Assembly: GCF_000332335.1 (NCBI RefSeq)
Contig: NZ_KB235948.1
Location: 5,209,302 to 5,273,301, forward strand
Source: Kamptonema formosum PCC 10802
GTDB lineage: Bacteria; Cyanobacteriota; Cyanobacteriia; Cyanobacteriales; Oscillatoriaceae
Direction: 5' to 3'
DNA: 64,000 nt
A program made the position numbers and the translations under genes. Of the stretch, positions 17,052 through 25,700 are shown piece after piece; position 1 is the first letter of the stretch, and each line of letters begins with the position of its first letter. Below the pieces are notes generated by a model that saw only the letters and a program-made list of their open reading frames with translations, searched no databases and was not told the DNA's origin.

Positions 17052-17768
17052 ATGAACTTTGAGATTATCGCGCATCGGGGGTTTTCTGCCATCGCGCCTG
17101 AAAATACTTTGGCGGCTTTTTCTGCGGCGCTACAGCACGGAGCGGATTCTATTGAGTTCGACGTGCAGCTCTCCGCAGATGGGGTGCCGGTTGTTATCCA
17201 CGACGCCACACTGGACAAGACGACCGGCACTGCCGGCTCTGTCAGGGAAAAAACGCTCTTGCAGCTGAAGGCGCTGGATGCCGGTGCGTGGTTTAGCGAG
17301 CGGTTTGCCGGGGAGCGGATTCCCACCTTGAGGGAAGCCTTGGGTGCCATCAAGGAGATTAAGAAGTTTATCTATCTGGATGTGAAGCCGCACTGCCTTT
17401 GGTCAGATGCAGGACTGGATGAATTTGTCAAGACTCTCAGGCGTGAGGGTTGGGAAAATCGCTGCGTTGTTTCGTCTTTTAACGAGGAGTTTGTGGAGCG
17501 GTTTCGGGTGCGGTGCGGGGAGATGGCGCTGGGGTATATTGTAGCGAATGGGGAGGCGTACCGGTCGCAGTTGGAGCGGGCAGCCGGTGCCGGGAACACG
17601 GTGATGATTAGCGAGTATAATCTTTTGCTGGAGAATCCCGCTCTGATTGAAGCGAGTCGGGAGCGGGGGGTGGATATTGTTGCTTGGACAGTGGACAGTA
17701 AGCCGGCTTTCCAGAGATTAGGTGAGCTGGGAGTGGTGCGGATAGTGACGAATTCGCTGATAGGTTAA
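17052..17768 (+). CDS. Glycerophosphodiester phosphodiesterase
   Basis: A 238-residue TIM-barrel GDPD enzyme that hydrolyses glycerophosphodiesters to glycerol-3-phosphate and an alcohol. Motifs: IAHRGFSAIAPENTLAAF (catalytic His and Glu), SIEFDVQLSADGVPVVIHDATLDKTT (metal-binding Glu/Asp and second His), YLDVKP, and the terminal VVAWTVDS/IVTNSL barrel strands. The ATG at 17052 starts directly before the barrel; an upstream GTG in the same frame at 17004 lies inside MITE copy D and is unlikely. An AAAAGG lies 11-12 bp upstream. No signal peptide, so cytoplasmic. Same strand as the slipin gene, 111 bp downstream. Confidence 0.93.
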   Translation: MNFEIIAHRGFSAIAPENTLAAFSAALQHGADSIEFDVQLSADGVPVVIHDATLDKTTGTAGSVREKTLLQLKALDAGAWFSERFAGERIPTLREALGAIKEIKKFIYLDVKPHCLWSDAGLDEFVKTLRREGWENRCVVSSFNEEFVERFRVRCGEMALGYIVANGEAYRSQLERAAGAGNTVMISEYNLLLENPALIEASRERGVDIVAWTVDSKPAFQRLGELGVVRIVTNSLIG

Positions 17769-17848
17769 AATAGCGAGGGGCCAGAAACCGGGTTTCTTAA
17801 AGAAACCGGGTTTCTGGGGCGTCGCCGATACAACTGAGAACCGCTATA
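17769..17848. mobile_element. GAAACCCGGTTTC hairpin element, TATAGCG family, copy 1
   Basis: 80 bp. Left AATAGCGAGGGGCC, central hairpin AGAAACCGGGTTTCTT, right end CTGAGAACCGCTATA. The arms resemble copy 2 (26502) in reverse orientation. It sits between the glycerophosphodiesterase and slipin genes and may act as a terminator for the former. Confidence 0.65.
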
Positions 17849-17879
17849 ATAGAATCAGTTGAGTTAAACTGAGCCAGAT

Positions 17880-18740
17880 ATGGGATCGCTGTCAGGCTAT
17901 TTTGTAGCGTTTGTCTTGTTCTTGACAATTTCCGGAATAAAAATTGACCGAGAATATCAGCGGGGCGTCATCTTTCGGCTGGGGAGGAGCGCTGGCGTCA
18001 GGGGGCCAGGACTGTACTGGATTATTCCCTGGGTAGACCAAAAGACTCAAGTGGATGTCCGCACCAAGACGGTGAATATTGAGCCCCAAGAAACCGTCAC
18101 GGCAGACAGCGTTACGATTAAGGTGAATGCCGTCCTCTACTACCGAATTCTTGACCCGGTTAAGGCGATTAACAAGGTCGAGAATTACGAGATGGCAGTC
18201 TATCAGATTGCCCTCACGACGCTGCGCAACGTCGTCGGGCAAAACATCCTGGATGACATCTTGCAAAACCGGGATAAAATTAACGACAAAGTGCAAGAGA
18301 TTGTGGATGAAATCACCGAGCCTTGGGGCGTTGTAATCGAGCGGGTGGAAATGAAAGATGTGGAAATTCCGCCGACAATGCAGCGGGCAATGGCCAAGGA
18401 AGCGGAAGCCTGGCGGGAAAAACGCGCCCGCTTGATTAAAGCGGCGGCGGAGCAAGAGGCTTCAATTAAGTTAGCGCAAGCCTCTCAAAATATTGCGGCA
18501 AATCCAGCGGCGTTAGAATTGCGCCGGCTGCAAATGCTCACAGAAATTGGGGCGGAAAACAACACGACAACGGTGATTATGATCCCTTCGGATTTCATGT
18601 CTATGGCTAAGCAAATTTCCGAAGTGGCCCAGAATCCCAAGCCAGCACCGGCACCCGCACTCGAACAAGAGATATTCGCTGAGATTGAGCCGGCTGACGA
18701 AAGCGATGGCACCAAGTTATCCGCAAAGCTTGAAGAGTGA
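17880..18740 (+). CDS. Slipin (stomatin-like SPFH protein)
   Basis: A 286-residue SPFH-family membrane scaffold. An N-terminal hydrophobic anchor (about 5-20) is followed by the stomatin signature IDREYQRGVIFRLGR and GPGLYWIIPWVD, then the SPFH core with DVRTKTVNIEPQETVTADSV and a long C-terminal coiled coil (KEAEAWREKRARLIKAAAEQEASIKLAQ). The tail is acidic. Bacterial slipins form oligomers that organise membrane microdomains and often partner with NfeD proteases; no NfeD gene is adjacent here. Convergent with the DUF2330 gene. Confidence 0.9.
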   Translation: MGSLSGYFVAFVLFLTISGIKIDREYQRGVIFRLGRSAGVRGPGLYWIIPWVDQKTQVDVRTKTVNIEPQETVTADSVTIKVNAVLYYRILDPVKAINKVENYEMAVYQIALTTLRNVVGQNILDDILQNRDKINDKVQEIVDEITEPWGVVIERVEMKDVEIPPTMQRAMAKEAEAWREKRARLIKAAAEQEASIKLAQASQNIAANPAALELRRLQMLTEIGAENNTTTVIMIPSDFMSMAKQISEVAQNPKPAPAPALEQEIFAEIEPADESDGTKLSAKLEE

Positions 18741-18785
18741 CCGGCAGCAACAATGACGTTCTCTGGCGGTGTCGCCGGCACTAAA

Positions 18786-18819
18786 AACGACGCCGGGTGC
18801 GTTAAGAGCGCACCCGGCG
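18786..18819 (-). terminator. Rho-independent terminator of the DUF2330 gene
   Basis: An 11-bp perfect stem (18791-18801 with 18809-18819, CGCCGGGTGCG) and a 7-nt loop. Read on the minus strand it is followed by TCGTTTTTAG, a U-tract, so it terminates the gene ending at 18825. The stem may also stop slipin transcripts. Confidence 0.85.
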
Positions 18820-18824
18820 GCATA

Positions 18825-20135
18825 TCAAGGCCAAATATTTCTCCAGAAAGGAGCCGTCTCGTTTTGCGCGACATTCATTTTTTTGCGGATATCCTGAACC
18901 TTCCAGCCGGTGAGTTTGGCAAGCGTCTGGGCTTCCTGTTCAAATCGTTGAGGCAAAGCTCTTTTATATTGCTGTCCAGCCTCACACTGCATATTGCCGG
19001 TGAAGGGATGGCGCAAGACATAGCGACCCTGGAAAAATTGCTGGTTGGACGTTTCTTGAAACATCAAATCTTCGGGGAACTTGTCCCGCGTATAGCGGAC
19101 GTGGAGGCGGGTGATAAAGACGCTTCTGGGCGAAGATGGGGCGATCCAAAAGACGCCGGCTTTCCGGAGTTCTTCTGGATTGAGGGGGTCAGCAGAACAG
19201 GGATCGCAGCTGCCCATATCCCACGCATATTCGAGAAATGCTACTTTTTGGCCTTCCCGGACGTAAGAATTTTGGAACATCGCTTTATAGAAATTTCCAA
19301 ATTCGTTTTTGACGAATAGGGGTATTTCCGCATCCGAGGGAACATTCACTGTCCGGTAGTTGGCAATTTCCGCTTGACCTTTCGGCGACAGGATATAGAC
19401 AATCAGGTCTTGCGCCGCCGTAGCGTTAATCATGCCCAAGCGAATCGGGAGCATGAATTTGGGCGATTCGTAAGCCATCTGGAGGGGGCGCAGGAATTGA
19501 TAGCCGGCTTTTTCAAATTCTGCCAGATTGACTTTGGCAACAAAGAATTTCATGTTTTGCCGGATGTAGGGGCGAAGCAGCTGCGACGCGCCCTGCGGAA
19601 TCCGGTAGCCGTTGCGCTGCAGCCAAGTTTCCAACCCGTCAGATTCTTTAGCGCTCAGAATTACGATATCATATTCTCCGACCGTGAAGCGAGCTTCTAC
19701 CGTGACGCCCAAACTGCGGTCGTCTCGGCTGGATCTTGACGCGCCGGCTGTGGGTGCCGCCGGCGCTGCCTCTGGCTTTGCCCGGCGATTAATATCGCAA
19801 GGGTTGTCGTCAAAATATTCTACCAGTCGGGGAGCGCTAAAAGCATCCAGGCGCTCAATAATTTTGGGGTCGCCAACGCGAACCTGCTCTTGCTTGAGCA
19901 CCACAGGAACCGGCACGACAAGGGCAAAGTCTTTGACCTCTCCTTGATAGTCATTCGCCATTGTTAAGATAGTGCGGCTGCCATCACGGGCGATAATGAC
20001 TTGAGACGCTTTGTTGTAAAGTTTGGTATCGGCTTTGGCGACATAGAAGCCGCAAAAGCCCCAGGCATAGGGAGCGAAGCAAAGAAAGGCTGCGAGAGTT
20101 ACAATCAGGGTTTTCAAAATGCGAAACTGCTTCAT
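18825..20135 (-). CDS. DUF2330 family secreted/membrane protein
   Basis: A 436-residue protein with a signal peptide (hydrophobic residues about 8-26, ending PYAWG before FCGFYVAKAD). The opening CGFYVAKADTKLYNKASQVIIARDGSRT and the ALVVPVPVV segment are characteristic of DUF2330. Molecular function is not known. Cys residues in CDINRR and MGSCDPCSADP suggest disulfides in the periplasm. It is followed by an intrinsic terminator. The RnfD-like gene ends 50 bp upstream on the same strand, so the two may form one transcript with that gene first; pairing with an Rnf/Nqr-type membrane subunit hints at a redox or cofactor-linked role (inference). Confidence 0.85.
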   Translation of the reverse strand: MKQFRILKTLIVTLAAFLCFAPYAWGFCGFYVAKADTKLYNKASQVIIARDGSRTILTMANDYQGEVKDFALVVPVPVVLKQEQVRVGDPKIIERLDAFSAPRLVEYFDDNPCDINRRAKPEAAPAAPTAGASRSSRDDRSLGVTVEARFTVGEYDIVILSAKESDGLETWLQRNGYRIPQGASQLLRPYIRQNMKFFVAKVNLAEFEKAGYQFLRPLQMAYESPKFMLPIRLGMINATAAQDLIVYILSPKGQAEIANYRTVNVPSDAEIPLFVKNEFGNFYKAMFQNSYVREGQKVAFLEYAWDMGSCDPCSADPLNPEELRKAGVFWIAPSSPRSVFITRLHVRYTRDKFPEDLMFQETSNQQFFQGRYVLRHPFTGNMQCEAGQQYKRALPQRFEQEAQTLAKLTGWKVQDIRKKMNVAQNETAPFWRNIWP

Positions 20136-20184
20136 GGTAACCTCTTCTAGGTAAGTGGGTGAGCGGAAATAAGCTATTAGGCTT

Positions 20185-21162
20185 TTAATCTGCCTGTCTG
20201 TCTAAAGGAGGCAGAGCCTCTCCGACAGCGTTCCCAGGCAGATCCTGAGAACGAGGGAAATGAGGGAAGGTCAGTGGGCGGGCGGAAATCTCTGCGGGTG
20301 CCCAGGAAAATCTGGGAGATGACCAGATGAAGTCCAAAAGGACTGTCAGGGGTGAGAGGGCAAACAGCGCCCAAAACAGTGCTGTGGGAACGAAGAATTG
20401 ATTCCGCAAGATAAAGGTTAGCACAGCGACGCACCCAGCCCAGATTAACCGGCTTGTCCGGGCATTTGGAATCGAGCGGGGATCGGTGATCATAAATAGG
20501 GCAAACAGCAGCAGTGACCCGCTCATCAGCCGGTGGGCAAAGACATCCCATGTCCAGCCGAGCCAGAAATTGCGAATTGCTTCGAGTATAGCGTAACAGC
20601 CTAAAAAAGCAGCGGTTGTGTCCCACCGGCCCACCCGTTTCAAGATTGTCCCGCCGGTGCCGGCAAATAACAGCGCATACCACCAATCATCCCCCCACTG
20701 TCCCGGAGAAACCCAGGCATCGGGCGTCAGGGTGAGGGCGGCAATGATGCCAAAATTAGCGGGATTGAAGAAATGCTTGCTGCCGGTTTGAAACAAAAAT
20801 TTGCTCAAAATTGCCAGAGTGCCGGCGATTGCCATTGTGGTATAATGGTCGCAGCGGAGCAGCAGGCAAAGACCTAACGACGTGATGCCGGCACTCTTGA
20901 GGGAATGCCAAGGAAAAGGCTTAGCTAAGTCGGTTTCATGTGGGCAACTCTCTTGTTTTGCCTCTTGTTTTGCCAGCAGATTTCGCAGCTGTTGTGATAA
21001 AATAGGCCAGAAGGATGCTGCTAGCCACTGAGTCCCCAAGCAGGTTGCCATCACAACCAGCATCAAGTCAGGTCGCAGCGTCCAGTCCCTTGTCCCGATC
21101 CCCAAGATCAGGAACAGGGATAGAAACAGAATTTGAAAGTCTCGCGCGTCTTGTAGCAGCAT
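20185..21162 (-). CDS. RnfD/NqrB-like integral membrane protein
   Basis: A 325-residue multi-pass membrane protein resembling the RnfD/NqrB/NuoD-like subunit of Na+-translocating redox complexes: about nine hydrophobic segments and the family-like string KHFFNPANFGIIAALTL. No other Rnf/Nqr subunit is in the window, so it is a stand-alone homologue. Conserved covalent-flavin motif (SGAT-type Thr) was not identified. The last about 20 codons (RSQDLPGNAVGEALPP) are encoded by a copy of the CGTTCCCAGG repeat family (20207-20257), so the natural C-terminus has probably been replaced by repeat sequence. Start ATG at 21162. Confidence 0.78.
   Translation of the reverse strand: MLLQDARDFQILFLSLFLILGIGTRDWTLRPDLMLVVMATCLGTQWLAASFWPILSQQLRNLLAKQEAKQESCPHETDLAKPFPWHSLKSAGITSLGLCLLLRCDHYTTMAIAGTLAILSKFLFQTGSKHFFNPANFGIIAALTLTPDAWVSPGQWGDDWWYALLFAGTGGTILKRVGRWDTTAAFLGCYAILEAIRNFWLGWTWDVFAHRLMSGSLLLFALFMITDPRSIPNARTSRLIWAGCVAVLTFILRNQFFVPTALFWALFALSPLTVLLDFIWSSPRFSWAPAEISARPLTFPHFPRSQDLPGNAVGEALPPLDRQAD
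20207..20257 (-). repeat. Palindromic repeat forming the 3' end of a CDS
   Basis: Reverse-strand copy of the CGTTC(C/T)CAGG ... CCTGGGAACG and GGAGGCTCTGCCTCC double hairpin. It lies within the last codons of the RnfD-like gene. Confidence 0.8.
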
Positions 21163-21705
21163 TGCCGGTGGGTAAAAGGATTCGCCCTATTCTTCTCCTC
21201 AATTTTGACAGATTGGTGTCGCTGGCAGTTCCTCTCTCAGAAAAATTTTGCAAATCTTTGCAAATTTTTGCGTAACTTTCCGGTACAGGAACGCGACTTG
21301 ACTGAGCAGCACTATGGGCGATAAAATTGGAGTGGCTGACACCGGCTCTAAGCAAGCTGGCTGTTCTGCCGGTGGCGGTCAGGTGCGGGGGCGGAGGCTT
21401 CTAGCACTAGCCACATTGGAAACGGACATCAGACCTTGAGGATCTCAGGGAACGCCTGCCCTACATATATAAGACGTAGGACAGGCGGGACGCCTGTCCT
21501 TTGTGTCCTAATCCAAGTGGTTACAGCTATATCTGTCGTGGGGAGGGGGTGGCTTTCCCATTGCCGGTGGGCAAAGAGGGAGTTTGAGCCGCAAACAAAG
21601 AGAGCACCCGCTGCGGGGGGTGCCCTGAGGATTTGGAATTTGTGTACTCCATATAATCATGTCACTTAGGGAGCGGTGCGATCTGCCAAATTGCCAAATA
21701 GTTAG
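21163..21705. other. Spacer with degenerate MITE-like element
   Basis: Lies upstream of the RnfD-like gene and downstream of the SRAP gene (both minus). It holds the probable MITE remnant at 21401-21531. No gene seen. Confidence 0.5.
21401..21531. mobile_element. Degenerate TATAGCAG-family element, copy F
   Basis: Left CTAGCACTAGCCACATTGG, right CCAAGTGGTTACAGCTATA, with internal CCTGCCCTACA and ACAGGCGGGACGCCTGTCCT as in copy B. Ends are more diverged than in copies A-E. Confidence 0.45.
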
Positions 21706-22374
21706 TTAGAGGCTGCTGACGCACTGATCGCTGTCGTTACTCGGGTTATTGACCAGCGTGCTGACTGGGTGAGCCGTCATGTCCAAAGCGGAGTGGGGGC
21801 GCAAAAGCGGTTGCAGGAGTTCTGGACTGCGAACCTCTGGATTGAGCCACTGCTCCCAGTCTGTCGGGTCAAGAATCACCGGCATCCGGTCGTGAATAGG
21901 GCGCACGAGCTCGTTAGCTTCCGCAGTCAGGATCGTGCAAGATGAAATCGCCTCTCCGTCCGCTGGTTGCCAGCACTCCCACAAGCCGGCAAAAGCAAAC
22001 AGTTTTCCATACTTGAGGCGGAAATAAAAAGGTTGCTTGGCGTTTTCCCGGCGCTCCCACTCATAAAAGCCGTCAGCGATCACCAAACAGCGGCGCTTCA
22101 AGAAAGCCGTGCGAAAAGCCGGCTTTTCTGTGACGGTTTCTGAGCGAGCGTTGATCGTCCGCGCACCTATTTTAGCATCTTTCGCCCAAGCTGGAATTAG
22201 ACCCCAGCGCAGCATCTTCAACTCCCGATCCCGACGCTCTGGTGCCAGCAGCACCGCAGCGACAGACTGCGTGGGGGCGATATTGTATCGCGGTGTCAGG
22301 GGAGGAACTGCGGCGAGATCGAACACCTCGGCTACTGTCTCGGCTGACTGAGTTAGAGTAAATCGTCCGCACAT
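21706..22374 (-). CDS. SRAP/HMCES-type abasic-site processing protein
   Basis: A 222-residue SOS response-associated (YedK/HMCES) protein. The catalytic Cys2 is exposed after Met removal (MCGRFTL) and forms a thiazolidine crosslink with abasic sites in single-stranded DNA. Other family residues: PRYNIAPTQ, RWGLIPAWAKD, NARSET, DGFYEW (active Glu) and the IHDRMPVIL His. Length is typical. The start is fixed because Cys must be residue 2. No LexA box was identified by eye. Single gene, upstream HicB-like gene on the same strand 87 bp away. Confidence 0.95.
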   Translation of the reverse strand: MCGRFTLTQSAETVAEVFDLAAVPPLTPRYNIAPTQSVAAVLLAPERRDRELKMLRWGLIPAWAKDAKIGARTINARSETVTEKPAFRTAFLKRRCLVIADGFYEWERRENAKQPFYFRLKYGKLFAFAGLWECWQPADGEAISSCTILTAEANELVRPIHDRMPVILDPTDWEQWLNPEVRSPELLQPLLRPHSALDMTAHPVSTLVNNPSNDSDQCVSSL

Positions 22375-22461
22375 CTTGAAAACCTAACCTCTCAAATCCC
22401 CTTTCCCGGTGAGGGAACGGGGGAAAACTGTGATGCTTCCCCCTCCATTTTATCGAGATAT

Positions 22462-22635
22462 TTATCGCTCAGCAAGTTCCCGATTCGCTGTGAGGAGCAA
22501 CTCGATGGCTTCCCCCAGACTTTCCCTCGCCTCTTCCAGCGTTCTCTCCTGGACATTGGCACCGGGTAACTCTTCAACATAGCCAATATACCAATCATCT
22601 ACTTTCTCAAATACCGCTGTAAATGTGTTTTCCAT
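22462..22635 (-). CDS. HicB-like small protein (orphan antitoxin fold)
   Basis: A 57-residue protein. It starts MENTFTAVFEKVDDWYIGYV, continues with EELPGANVQERTLEEARESL and ends in an amphipathic helix. This is the HicB partial RNase-H-like fold: the WYIGYVEELPGANVQ strand/turn and LEEARESLGEAIEL helix are diagnostic. HicB antitoxins normally sit beside a HicA toxin, but neither flank has a HicA-sized ORF (HicA is about 60-80 residues), and there is no C-terminal DNA-binding extension. It is therefore an orphan of this common cyanobacterial small family. A GGGAGGCG ribosome-binding site lies 8 bp before the ATG. Confidence 0.8.
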   Translation of the reverse strand: MENTFTAVFEKVDDWYIGYVEELPGANVQERTLEEARESLGEAIELLLTANRELAER

Positions 22636-22704
22636 TGCTGGACGCCTCCCATCGAGTCAGTCTTGATTTTATCATTATATTCCTTTCTCAAGCTACGCAA
22701 CATC

Positions 22705-22746
22705 AAGGCCAGAAACCGGGTTTCGCCGAAGTTACCCGGTTTCTAC
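22705..22746. repeat. GAAACCGGGTTTC hairpin (element core)
   Basis: AGAAACCGGGTTTC and a partner ACCCGGTTTCT, the core of the TATAGCG-family element without recognisable ends, between the chelatase gene and the HicB-like gene. Confidence 0.65.
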
Positions 22747-22750
22747 GATC

Positions 22751-25700
22751 TTATCCCATCGGCACGCCTTCAAGCTCCTCATCCGTTAGCTCGTACAGCT
22801 GCCGCAGCTTCTCCAACTTCTCGGCATCGGGCTCCCAGAAACCCCGCCCATTCGCCTCTAGCATCCGCCCCACAATATTGCGGAACGCCTCCGGATTCGC
22901 CTCGCGCAACTTCTTCGCCATCTCCGGATCTAGCGCATAAGTGTCAGCCGCTCCATCGTAAACCCAAGCATCCGTAAAATCAGCCGTGCCTCCCCAGCCA
23001 ATCAGCGCTGTCATCCGCTGCGAGATTTCATAAGCGCCCCCACTCCCCTGATTCGCCATCGCTGTCGCCCATTTGGGATTCAGCAACTTGGTGCGGTATT
23101 CCAAACGCAGCAAGTCTTCTAACTTGCGCGGCGTCGTGTCTTTAGAAAAACTCTCGACAAAACTGGCGCTCACCCTCTCGCCTCGCAGCTTTTCAGCCGC
23201 CCGCTTCAGCCCGCCGGTGTTGGCATAATACTCTTGAATGTCGGTCAAACCGTACTCAACGGAGTCGATTTCCTGCACAATGCGCGCACTCGTTTGCAGC
23301 AGCTGATTCAGAACTTCCCGGCGCGCTTCACCCTTATCTTTGCGCCCGTAACTGAAGGCATTGCGGTTTTGCCAGGTATCCCCCAACTCATCCCCCGACT
23401 CCCAGCTTCCATCCACAACTTGCTCGTTCACCATCGAACCAAAATCGCCCGCAGGATTGGAAAACAGCCGCGCCGAAGGATTCCCCACACCTTCCGCCTT
23501 CAGCGCCAAAGCGTGCTTGCGGATAAAATTACGCTCCACCGGCTCATCCGCCTCAGCCGCCCGCAAGAACAGATCGTCCAGCAACTCTATAATATTAACA
23601 AAACTGTCGCGGAAAATCCCAGAAAGATTTGCCAGCACATCAATGCGGGGGTGCCCAACCTCTGCCAGAGGTTTCAGATCGTAGCGAACAATTCGCCCGG
23701 TTCCCTCCTTCACCGGCTCAGCCCCCACCAATTCCAGCAGAATCCCCAGAGATTCCCCCTTGGTTTTAATCGCATCCAGCCCCCACAGCATCACCGCCAC
23801 AGTTTCCGGATACTGTCCGTGTTCTTGCAAGTGCTGCGCGATTATTTTCTGGGCAATTTCCCGCCCGCGCTCGTAAGCTGCCGGTGAGGGCATGCGGTAG
23901 GGATCTAAAGCGTGAATATTCCGCCCGGTGGGCAAAACTCCTGGACCGTCGCGCAGCAAATCGCCCCCCGGTGCCGGTGGGATATACTCCCCATTCAGCC
24001 CCCGCAGCAGGTTGGTTATTTCATCTGTAGTTTGCATCAGCAGGTTGCGGATATTGGCGGCGGATTCTTTAGCCGATGTAGGGCTCACGCCCTCACTCCC
24101 AATTTCTGCGAATTGTTCCCCAAAATACGCCTCTAGGTAAGAGTTCAACTCCTCTTCCCCCGGCACTTCGCCCAGGGTGTGCAGCCCAGAGGAAAACAGG
24201 CGCTGCTCAACCACTTGCAGGTATTCGTACAGCTTGATAAGATAGCGGTTAAAGGCATCAGCGCTAAACATGCGGACATTCTCAGGAGTGAAAGCAATTC
24301 CCAGCCGGCGAGCCTCCTCAAACGGACAGTCCGCCTCCAGTCCCGTGTCCCCAATCTTCTTGCAAATCGCCTCTTTGAGCGCGTAATTCTTCTGCGGATC
24401 TTCCCGGTACTCCGAAATCAAATCCCGCAGCGCCACTAATTCCTTGTACAGCCCAGCCCGACCGTAAGGCGGCACATTGTGGGAAATGATCGTCCCATAA
24501 CCCCGCCGCTTTGCTAGAATAGATTCCGAGGGGTTGTTGGCTGCATAGATATAGAGGTGCGGCAAATCTCCCAGGAGAATATCGGGCCAAGAATAGCCGG
24601 TGTTGCCCAGCGGAGAACCCGGCAACCACTCCACCGTGCCGTGCATCCCGAAGTGAACCAGCGCATCAGCTTGAAATTCGTTTTGCAGCCACTTGTAGAA
24701 CGCAGCATATTGCGGGTGCGGCGTCAAGTCCCGCTCGAACATCAGCCGCATCGGATCGCCGGCAATCCCCAGCGGCGGCTGCACGCCAATCCAGATATTG
24801 CCCAGCTGAACGCCGCCTATCTGGAATTCATCCCCGTAAGTTTTGATGCCCGTGCCGGTGAGCGATTTCCAGTGCTTCTCTATGCGAGATGTTAGCAAAT
24901 ACCCCAGCCATTTGTCAAGGGTTTTAACATTCACAGTTGTGGGAATCACGCTCGCGACTCCCCCTCTCCCACGAGGGGAGAGGGGGTTGGGGGGTGAGGG
25001 GGCAGCCTCATCCGCCTCTTTCACCATGCGGATTAATTCTTCCCCATCTGCCGGCAAATCTCCGACGGTGTAGCCTTGGTCTTTCAGCGCCTGGAGAAAC
25101 TTGAGAAGCGAGCGCGGGACATTGAGCAGCGCCGCCGTGCCTGCCGCACCGTAACCGGGGGGGAATCCATACAGGATAACCGCAATTCGGCGCTCAGCCG
25201 GCGGTGTTTTCCGCAGTTCAATCCAGCGTTTAATCCGCCCAGTCAGACGCCTCACCCGTTCTGGAACCAGATAGATATCTTCTCCCACCAAACCGCCGAG
25301 AGGCACCGGATCGATCGCCCCATCTAATTCCGGCAAAGCATACAGGACGACACTTTGCAATCCCCCCACTCCTTTGCGGGTCCAGGAGTGAATATCCTGA
25401 ATCAGCAGCGGTGCGGCGACAATATAAGGTACATTCTTAGCAGAGAGGATTGCTTTGGCAATTTCCGTCTGCCGGCCCGCTTCCATTGTGCCTGCCGGTC
25501 CGCCCACCAGCGGGAAGCCAATGGTGGAAACAATAGCCTCCACTTCTACCGCGTCTTGCGACAGTGACGGCGTTTGAATATTCCCCAGCTGGCGCTGCGC
25601 CCGCTCACTGGGGGTGGTCATCCAATCGCGCACCGCCACATGCCCCTCGACACCATTAATAAAAACCGGCACCGGCACCAGTCGGGCGCTCTCAAAGTAG

